Source: Maribacter sp. (GTDB lineage: Bacteria; Bacteroidota; Bacteroidia; Flavobacteriales; Flavobacteriaceae). From it: 6,230 nt of DNA. Location: NCBI GenBank assembly GCA_013001935.1, contig JABDKZ010000321.1:1-6230 (forward strand), in the 5' to 3' direction. The stretch's first letter is position 1; every line of letters starts with the position of its first letter. The translations under genes were made by a program, and so were the position numbers. Below are positions 1 through 4,553 of this stretch, in pieces. The notes below the pieces were generated by a model. That model ran no database searches and was not told where the DNA came from. It worked only from the letters and a program-made list of their open reading frames with translations.

Positions 1-562
1 CATTTGTAGGGATGGTGGGGCTCACAACGACATCTTGTCCGTGTTCCCAATTTGCAGGAGTGGCAACCTTGTGATAAGCTGTTAACTGCAAAGAATCTAC
101 AACCCGTAATAACTCATAAAAATTACGACCGGTTGAGGCAGGATAAGTAAGTGTTAGTTTTACGGTCTTATCAGGAGCAATAATGAACACTGAACGTACC
201 GTGAAATTGTTATCGGCCTTCGGATGGATCATATCATATAAATCTGAAACTTTCCTTTCCTCATCCGCAATTATTGGAAAGTTCACCGTTGTATGCTGTA
301 CTTCGTTGATATCTTTTATCCACTCCCTATGTGAATCAGAGCCATCTACGCTCAATGCCAGCATTTTTACATTACGTTTGTCAAATTCATCCTTGAATTT
401 AGCCGCTGTACCTAGTTCTGTAGTACAAACCGGTGTAAAATCTGCAGGATGTGAAAAAAGAATCCCCCAACTATCGCCTAAATAATCATATAAATTAATA
501 CTACCCATTGAACTGTCTGCCGTAAAATCCGGTGCTATATCACCCAATCTAATTGTTGCCAT
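1..562 (-). CDS. 1-Cys peroxiredoxin (Prx6-type), C-terminus cut by window edge
   Basis: This gene encodes a cytosolic thiol peroxidase that reduces hydrogen or organic peroxides through one peroxidatic cysteine. The ATG at 562 opens MATIRLGDIAPDF, the standard N-terminus of the family. The active-site segment HPADFTPVCTTE carries Thr43 and Cys46. Arg123 (in FTVRSVFIIAP) fits the conserved active-site arginine, and the MIHP and STGRNF blocks (about 111-148) are typical of the Prx6 branch. Cys46 is the only cysteine in the 187 visible residues, which supports the 1-Cys class, so an external thiol should regenerate it. Family members are usually about 210-220 residues long, so roughly 25-30 C-terminal residues lie beyond base 1; base 1 belongs to an incomplete codon. 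The gene diverges from the DinB-fold gene at 672. Family assignment is firm; the physiological substrate and reductant are not shown. Confidence 0.95.
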   Translation of the reverse strand, partial: MATIRLGDIAPDFTADSSMGSINLYDYLGDSWGILFSHPADFTPVCTTELGTAAKFKDEFDKRNVKMLALSVDGSDSHREWIKDINEVQHTTVNFPIIADEERKVSDLYDMIHPKADNNFTVRSVFIIAPDKTVKLTLTYPASTGRNFYELLRVVDSLQLTAYHKVATPANWEHGQDVVVSPTIPTN

Positions 563-671
563 TTCTGTATTTTTAAATTGCTAATCAGTTATCATATAAA
601 ATTAGTTCTTTGTGCGATTGTACCCTAAAAGTGGAAGGTTAAAACTGTATTAAATTTTCTATTTTTAGCCT
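563..671. other. Divergent intergenic gap, no confident promoter
   Basis: This 109-base A+T-rich gap separates the divergent peroxiredoxin and DinB-fold genes, so it should hold promoters for both. I found no good match to the Bacteroidota TTG / TAnnTTTG promoter pair on either strand. The nearest are TAATTTTA on the minus strand without an upstream TTG, and TAGTTCTTTG on the plus strand, whose spacing inside the motif is wrong. There is no Shine-Dalgarno-like sequence before either ATG, which is normal in this phylum. Confidence 0.5.
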
Positions 672-1214
672 ATGGAAAACATCGATATTAAAAAATTGCA
701 ATATCCAATAGGCCACTTTAGCTATCCCGCTCATGTAACCAAAGAGGTGGTCTCTAAATGGATTCACATTTTAGAGGAGTTGCCCGCAATTTTGGAGAAT
801 TTGGTAAAGCACTTATCCGATGAACAATTAGAAACACCGTATCGCCCTGGGGGGTGGACCGTGAGGCAATTGGTACATCATATAGCCGATAGTCATCATC
901 ATAGCTATACCCGATTCAAATGGGCATTGACCGAGGAAGAACCTGTGATCAAGGCGTACGAGGAAAAGGCTTGGAGCAGCTTATTTGATGCAAAAACAGC
1001 ACCTATTGAAATTTCATTGGCTTACTTAAAGGCCTTACATGCCAAAATGGTTTTTTTATTGCGTGGATTATCTTCCGGAGAATTAGAGAAATCATATATT
1101 CACCCCGATGGCAATACCAGGGTAACCGTAAAAGAAAACATTGGAAGATATGCTTGGCATAGTCAACATCATTGTGCCCATATCCAAGGGTTGCTTAAGC
1201 GCAGAGGATGGTGA
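672..1214 (+). CDS. DinB/YfiT-fold metal-dependent protein, putative bacillithiol S-transferase
   Basis: This 180-residue soluble protein belongs to the DinB-like four-helix-bundle superfamily and resembles Bacillus subtilis YfiT (BstA) along its whole length. Visible blocks are the N-terminal YPIGHF, then GGWTVRQLVHHIADSH (61-75), RFKWALTEEEP (81-91), and the C-terminal YAWHSQHHCAHI (160-171) ending in RRGW. The metal site should use His69 or His70 together with a His pair in the last block (His163/His167 or His166/His170). YfiT proteins were first called metal-dependent hydrolases and were later linked to transfer of bacillithiol or related thiols to electrophiles; some Bacteroidota make bacillithiol-type thiols. 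The activity here is therefore inferred from the family. The ATG at 672 fits the family length (about 170-180). The gene is a single unit, divergent from the peroxiredoxin and convergent with the cupin, 19 bases away. Confidence 0.88.
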   Translation: MENIDIKKLQYPIGHFSYPAHVTKEVVSKWIHILEELPAILENLVKHLSDEQLETPYRPGGWTVRQLVHHIADSHHHSYTRFKWALTEEEPVIKAYEEKAWSSLFDAKTAPIEISLAYLKALHAKMVFLLRGLSSGELEKSYIHPDGNTRVTVKENIGRYAWHSQHHCAHIQGLLKRRGW

Positions 1215-1233
1215 ATAAGTTGACGTAGATTTA

Positions 1234-1557
1234 TTATAATGCCTTTTCACCGCCATCGGGACCATAAAAAATGACCCAGGTTGAAAAGTCCGCGGAAAAA
1301 TTTTCAAATCGGTGTTCTATGCCGGCAGGTACAAATAAGAAATCACCTTGTTCGAATGTCGTACGTTGACCATCGTTTAAGAATTCCCCACTTCCTGCAA
1401 TGATTATATATACCTCGTCCTTTTCATGTGGTTGTTGTAGATCAACTTCCTCTGGTTTGTATATTTCAACGCTTAGGGTGCCATGTTCAAAAAGGGTATT
1501 GAACGGTGATCTATTCAAGGAGAGCTGGGCCAATGCTTGATTTTTATTAATCTGCAT
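1234..1557 (-). CDS. Small single-domain cupin protein
   Basis: This is a 107-residue one-domain cupin. Motif 1 is PHEKDEVYIIIAGSGEF, with His44 and Glu48 as likely metal ligands; the first histidine of the usual HxH is replaced by Gln42. Motif 2 is GDFLFVPAGIEHRFEN (71-86), with the PxG turn and ligand His82. The barrel is thus essentially complete, and three of the four usual metal ligands are present. Small cupins of this type bind a metal and may be enzymes or ligand sensors; the sequence does not say which, and I assign no substrate. No signal peptide is seen, so a cytosolic location is likely. The gene lies 17 bases downstream of the thioredoxin-fold gene on the same strand and is probably co-transcribed with it. 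Its TAA stop faces the DinB-fold gene with 19 bases between and no recognisable terminator hairpin. Confidence 0.9.
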   Translation of the reverse strand: MQINKNQALAQLSLNRSPFNTLFEHGTLSVEIYKPEEVDLQQPHEKDEVYIIIAGSGEFLNDGQRTTFEQGDFLFVPAGIEHRFENFSADFSTWVIFYGPDGGEKAL

Positions 1558-1574
1558 AAGAACTATCTTTTAAT

Positions 1575-2135
1575 TCAAGGGGTAACCCATTTAATATTAC
1601 AACCGATACTTGGTTTTTGAATTGGGTTGATTTCTTTGCCTTGAAGTAAGGCTTCAATAGCATTTCTTACATCTTTTCCTGTAACTGGAATTCCATTACC
1701 AGGTCGAGAATCGTCCAATTGTCCCCTATAAACAAGGGCCAGACTGCTATCGAAAATATAAAAATCCGGAGTGCACGCAGCATCAAAGGCCTTTGCTATT
1801 TCTTGTGTTTCATCAAACAGGTACGGAAACGTGTAATCGGCTTCAAAAGCTGTTTGCTTCATTAAATGTGGCGCGTCTTGAGGATAATTCACTATGTCAT
1901 TACTAGAAATGGCAATAAATGCAATTCCTTGTACTTTATACTCCTTAGCCATTTTTGCGATTTCAGGGTTAATGTGAATTACGAATGGGCAATGGTTACA
2001 AATGAACATAATGACCGTGCCCAACTCACCTTTCATAGTATTTAGTGATAACTTTTTGTGGGTAACGGTATCCATTAACTCAAATGAAGGTGCCTTAGTG
2101 CCTAACGGTAACATGTTACTTGCCGTATTTGCCAT
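1575..2135 (-). CDS. Thioredoxin-fold protein with CNHC redox motif (AhpC/TSA-related)
   Basis: This 186-residue protein belongs to the AhpC/TSA-related thioredoxin-like family marked by the FICNHCPFV block. The CxxC pair is Cys46-Asn-His-Cys49. A Thr-Pro follows at 122-123, preceded by Cys121 (ACTPDFYIFD), at the place of the thioredoxin cis-proline. The strand-helix pattern and RGQLDDSRPG segment are typical, and the C-terminus ends in SIGCNIKWVTP with a fourth cysteine, Cys179. There is no signal peptide, so the protein is probably a cytosolic disulfide-active protein; its partner is unknown. I start it at the ATG at 2135 (MANTASNMLPLG). A TTG at 2144 in the same frame would add only three residues, and the ATG at 2140 is out of frame. 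It is the first gene of a two-gene unit with the cupin and diverges from the CsaA-type gene. Confidence 0.9.
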   Translation of the reverse strand: MANTASNMLPLGTKAPSFELMDTVTHKKLSLNTMKGELGTVIMFICNHCPFVIHINPEIAKMAKEYKVQGIAFIAISSNDIVNYPQDAPHLMKQTAFEADYTFPYLFDETQEIAKAFDAACTPDFYIFDSSLALVYRGQLDDSRPGNGIPVTGKDVRNAIEALLQGKEINPIQKPSIGCNIKWVTP

Positions 2136-2161
2136 AGCATACAATTTAATTTAGTTAAAGT

Positions 2162-2194
2162 TAAAAGTAATTCATCGATTCTTTGTATTCCAAA
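2162..2194 (-). promoter_or_regulatory. Candidate Bacteroidota-type promoter for the thioredoxin-fold/cupin unit
   Basis: On the minus strand, TTTG (bases 2194-2191) is followed after 21 bases by TACTTTTA (2169-2162). The phylum consensus is TTG or TTTG, then about 17-23 bases, then TAnnTTTG, so only the last base of the -7 box deviates. The box lies about 27 bases upstream of the ATG at 2135. In such A+T-rich DNA a partial match can arise by chance, so this is a proposal only. Confidence 0.4.
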
Positions 2195-2221
2195 TGGCTA
2201 TTTTTAAGTTAAGCTTTATGC

Positions 2222-2238
2222 GGTTAAGTATGTTAACC
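2222..2238. repeat. Perfect 6-bp inverted repeat upstream of the CsaA-type gene
   Basis: GGTTAA (2222-2227) and TTAACC (2233-2238) form a perfect inverted repeat around a 5-base spacer, GTATG. It ends 7 bases before the ATG at 2246, so it sits in the 5' leader or promoter-proximal region of the three-gene operon. It could be an operator half-site pair or a small weak hairpin near the ribosome binding region. The arms are short and A+T-rich, so chance is a real alternative. Confidence 0.35.
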
Positions 2239-2245
2239 TGATATT

Positions 2246-2584
2246 ATGAACAGGACCATAAGGTGGGAAGATTTTTCAAAGATCCATATGTGGGTAGGTT
2301 CAATAATGGGCGTGACAGGTTTCCCAGAGGTACTTGATCCCGCATATCAGGTCAGAATTGATCTTAGGAGTGATTTAAGGATTAAAAAGTCTTCAGCACA
2401 GCTTACCACTTTGTACGCGAAGGAAGACCTTTTTGGTAAGCAAGTGATCATTGTTGTAGATTTTCCAAAAAAGCAAATTGCGAATTTTATAAGCGAAAGT
2501 CTTATCTTGGGTGCCGTAGAAGGAAAAGATGTTGTATTATTAAAGCCTGATTTTTCTGTTCCTAACGTACTAAAAATATCCTGA
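2246..2584 (+). CDS. csaA: CsaA-type tRNA-binding (OB-fold) protein
   Basis: This 112-residue protein matches the CsaA family, stand-alone tRNA-binding OB-fold domains related to the C-terminal domain of methionyl-tRNA synthetase and to EMAP II. The order of family blocks is clear: WEDFSKIHMWVGSI (7-20, usual form DFxKVDxRVGxI), FPEVLDPAYQVRIDL (26-40), IKKSSAQLTTLY (46-57), LFGKQVIIVVDFPKKQIANF (62-81), SESLILGA (83-90), then the VVLLKPD and VPNVLKIS end. CsaA dimers bind tRNA and have been reported to act as chaperones that aid secretion in Bacillus; the role in this organism is inferred only. Length is normal and the protein should be cytosolic. It is the first gene of a plus-strand operon: its TGA stop ends 4 bases before the TTG start of the transporter gene. 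One deviation is Trp16 where an arginine is usual in the RVG block. Confidence 0.93.
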   Translation: MNRTIRWEDFSKIHMWVGSIMGVTGFPEVLDPAYQVRIDLRSDLRIKKSSAQLTTLYAKEDLFGKQVIIVVDFPKKQIANFISESLILGAVEGKDVVLLKPDFSVPNVLKIS

Positions 2585-2588
2585 CCAT

Positions 2589-3512
2589 TTGACTGATACA
2601 ATACTTGATAATGTTCATATTAACTTCAATAGCCAGGCTTTATGGATTATGAATATTGCTTTGGCATTGGTCATGTTCGGTATTGCACTCGAGATTTCGA
2701 TAAATGATTTTAAACGGTTAATACAAAAGCCAAAGCCTATTTTTACCGGGGTGTTTAGTCAGTTCTTACTTTTGCCAGCTATCACATTTTTGTTGGTGTG
2801 GTTCACAGAGCCAATTCCAAGCATCGCCTTGGGAATGTTCATGGTGGCTGCCTGTCCCGGAGGTAATATTTCTAATTTCATTACGCATTTGGCTAAAGGA
2901 AACGCTGCATTGTCAGTTAGTCTAACCGCTGTGGCAACCTTATTGGCGGTTTTTATGACACCACTTAATCTACAATTTTGGGGTTCTATGTATGGTCCAA
3001 CAGCCACTATTTTAAGGGATATTGCGATATCGCCTTTTGAAATGGTTAAATTGGTGTCACTATTGCTTGCCCTACCATTGGTTTTGGGAATGTGGGTAAA
3101 TCATGCAAAGCCAGCAATCGCTAAAAAATTGGCCAAAATCTTAAAATTGGGCTCTTTGCTTTTCTTTATTTCCCTAATATTCCTCGCACTTTACAACAAT
3201 AGGGAGATTTTTATGGATTATATATTCTATGTTTTTTGGATTGTCATTATTCATAACCTTCTTGCTTTTACGACCGGTTTTTCAATTGCAAAAGTCATGG
3301 GTCTTGCAAAGAAAGATGTGCGATCTATCACTATTGAAACAGGAATTCAAAATTCTGGCTTAGGACTATTACTGATATTCACCTTTTTTGAAGGGTTGGG
3401 CGGTATGGCACTGCTGGCAGCTTTTTGGGGAATATGGCATTTGGTATCCGGATTAATTCTTTCCGGCATTTGGGGCTATAGACCTATTAAGAAAGAAGAA
3501 TTGGCCTCATGA
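2589..3512 (+). CDS. BASS-family sodium-coupled transporter (bile acid:Na+ symporter family)
   Basis: This 307-residue inner-membrane protein has about nine hydrophobic segments (roughly 17-36, 51-71, 77-92, 105-130, 148-170, 188-205, 212-238, 248-268, 273-297). The two crossover motifs are present: ACPGGNISN (88-96) and SITIETGIQNSGLGL (246-260). Against the published ASBT from Neisseria, Ser95, Asn96, Ser109, Thr113, Glu250, Gln254 and Gln58 fall where the sodium-site side chains lie, so sodium coupling is very likely. The substrate cannot be read; BASS members carry bile acids, pantoate, pyruvate and other organic anions. The start is TTG at 2589: the frame is closed by TAA at 2571 and has no ATG, GTG or CTG before it, while the next ATG (2649) would remove the DNVHINFN lead-in that relatives conserve. 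The last four bases (ATGA) overlap the acyltransferase start, implying translational coupling. Confidence 0.93.
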   Translation: MTDTILDNVHINFNSQALWIMNIALALVMFGIALEISINDFKRLIQKPKPIFTGVFSQFLLLPAITFLLVWFTEPIPSIALGMFMVAACPGGNISNFITHLAKGNAALSVSLTAVATLLAVFMTPLNLQFWGSMYGPTATILRDIAISPFEMVKLVSLLLALPLVLGMWVNHAKPAIAKKLAKILKLGSLLFFISLIFLALYNNREIFMDYIFYVFWIVIIHNLLAFTTGFSIAKVMGLAKKDVRSITIETGIQNSGLGLLLIFTFFEGLGGMALLAAFWGIWHLVSGLILSGIWGYRPIKKEELAS

Positions 3513-4552
3513 AAATAGGATATAATATTGTAAAGCTATGGATTAGAACCGGGCTCTTCTTTTATTATACAAGAATGAAGGTTGTTGGCAAGGAGAACAT
3601 TCCTAAGAAGAAGCCTATAATGATATTGGCCAATCATCAAAATGCGTTAATGGATCCTTTAATGATTGCGATTAATTCTGGAGTAAAGCCTCATTTTTTA
3701 GCTCGTTCCGATTTGTTTAAAAATCAACTGGCAAGCAAGTTTTTGCACTATTTGCAAATGATACCTATTTACAGGTTTAGGGATGGGAGAGATACTTTGA
3801 AGAACAACCCTGCCATCTTTAAAAAGTGCGGTGATTTATTGGTGCAGGGCGAGACGGTAATGCTATTTCCCGAAGGCAACCATGGCATACAAAGAAGAGT
3901 TAGGTGGCCTATGCGGAAAGGATTTGTACGAATGATCTTCGCTGCATTGGATACGGATCCAAATTTGGACATTCGTATTCTGCCTGTAGGATTGAACTAT
4001 TTAGAAGCTGAAGGTTTTCCCGATAGCGTTTCGATGTATATAGGAAAGGATTTCGCAGTACAAGATTATTATGATTCCAGTGATTTGACAAAAACAGAAA
4101 GTAGCCTAAAGAATGAGATTTATGATAGGTTAAAAGCACTTACAACCCATATTCCGGATGAAGAGACCTATGATACTGTTTTGATTCAATTAAATAATAA
4201 AAAAGTTGATTATCTAGAGCCCGATTTGGTGAATAGCGTCATTCAGGGCATAGACCCCAATATGCCATCAACACCTAAAAAAAGGAAAACCCCATGGTAT
4301 TCCGTATTGAATAAGACGATTTTTACCTTGATTAATTTCCCGGTATTACTCCTTTGGAATAAAAAGGTCAAATCTATTGGGATGGATATTGAATTCAGGA
4401 CGACATTACGATTTTTGTTGGGTTTAGTCCTATTCCCTATATACTATTTGGCCCTTTATTTGATCTTTAGGTATACTTTGGGCCAAGAAATAGCGATTAC
4501 TATATTCTTGGCCCATATACTCTTCAACTTTATTTATGTAAAGGTCAGATAA
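3509..4552 (+). CDS. PlsC-like membrane glycerolipid acyltransferase, HX5D variant
   Basis: This 347-residue protein belongs to the lysophospholipid/glycerol-phosphate acyltransferase superfamily, which moves acyl chains onto glycerol phosphate or lysophosphatidate in phospholipid synthesis at the inner membrane. Motif I is NHQNALMDP, with catalytic His43 and Asp49. Motif II is around IPIYRFRDGRD. Motif III is FPEGNHG (120-126), with Glu122 and Gly123. Motif IV is ILPVGLNY. Two features depart from textbook PlsC: His and Asp are five residues apart instead of four, and motif III reads EGN rather than EGT. Both occur in a GPAT-like branch that includes yeast Sct1/Gpt2-type enzymes, as I recall. 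A C-terminal extension carries three hydrophobic segments (about 266-283, 302-321, 326-343) not found in short PlsC. The acceptor is unknown. It is the last gene of the operon; its TAA ends one base before the stop of the convergent M14 gene. Confidence 0.9.
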   Translation: MKIGYNIVKLWIRTGLFFYYTRMKVVGKENIPKKKPIMILANHQNALMDPLMIAINSGVKPHFLARSDLFKNQLASKFLHYLQMIPIYRFRDGRDTLKNNPAIFKKCGDLLVQGETVMLFPEGNHGIQRRVRWPMRKGFVRMIFAALDTDPNLDIRILPVGLNYLEAEGFPDSVSMYIGKDFAVQDYYDSSDLTKTESSLKNEIYDRLKALTTHIPDEETYDTVLIQLNNKKVDYLEPDLVNSVIQGIDPNMPSTPKKRKTPWYSVLNKTIFTLINFPVLLLWNKKVKSIGMDIEFRTTLRFLLGLVLFPIYYLALYLIFRYTLGQEIAITIFLAHILFNFIYVKVR

Positions 4553-4553
4553 C

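Noticed and set aside
183..485. Plus-strand open frame of 100 codons
   Set aside because: It is antisense to the clear peroxiredoxin gene, has no recognisable family, and looks like a shadow of a well-coded frame.
580..604. Short inverted repeat CTAAT/ATTAG in the peroxiredoxin/DinB gap
   Set aside because: Five-base A+T-rich arms with a 15-base spacer are expected by chance in this composition.
1215..1233. Possible terminator between the convergent DinB-fold and cupin genes
   Set aside because: No stem of useful length and no T-run pattern could be found in these 19 bases.
1092..1307. Minus-strand open frame spanning the DinB/cupin junction
   Set aside because: It overlaps the ends of two recognised genes and encodes nothing family-like.
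2136..2144. TTG at 2144 as start of the thioredoxin-fold protein
   Set aside because: The in-frame ATG at 2135 lies three codons later and gives the usual family N-terminus; the ATG at 2140 is out of frame.
2347..2601. Minus-strand open frame inside the CsaA-type gene
   Set aside because: Antisense shadow of a conserved protein.
2759..3007. Minus-strand open frame inside the transporter gene
   Set aside because: Antisense to the conserved CPGGNISN region; no independent support.
3769..4139. Two overlapping minus-strand open frames inside the acyltransferase gene
   Set aside because: They are antisense to motifs II-IV of a conserved enzyme and have no similarity of their own.
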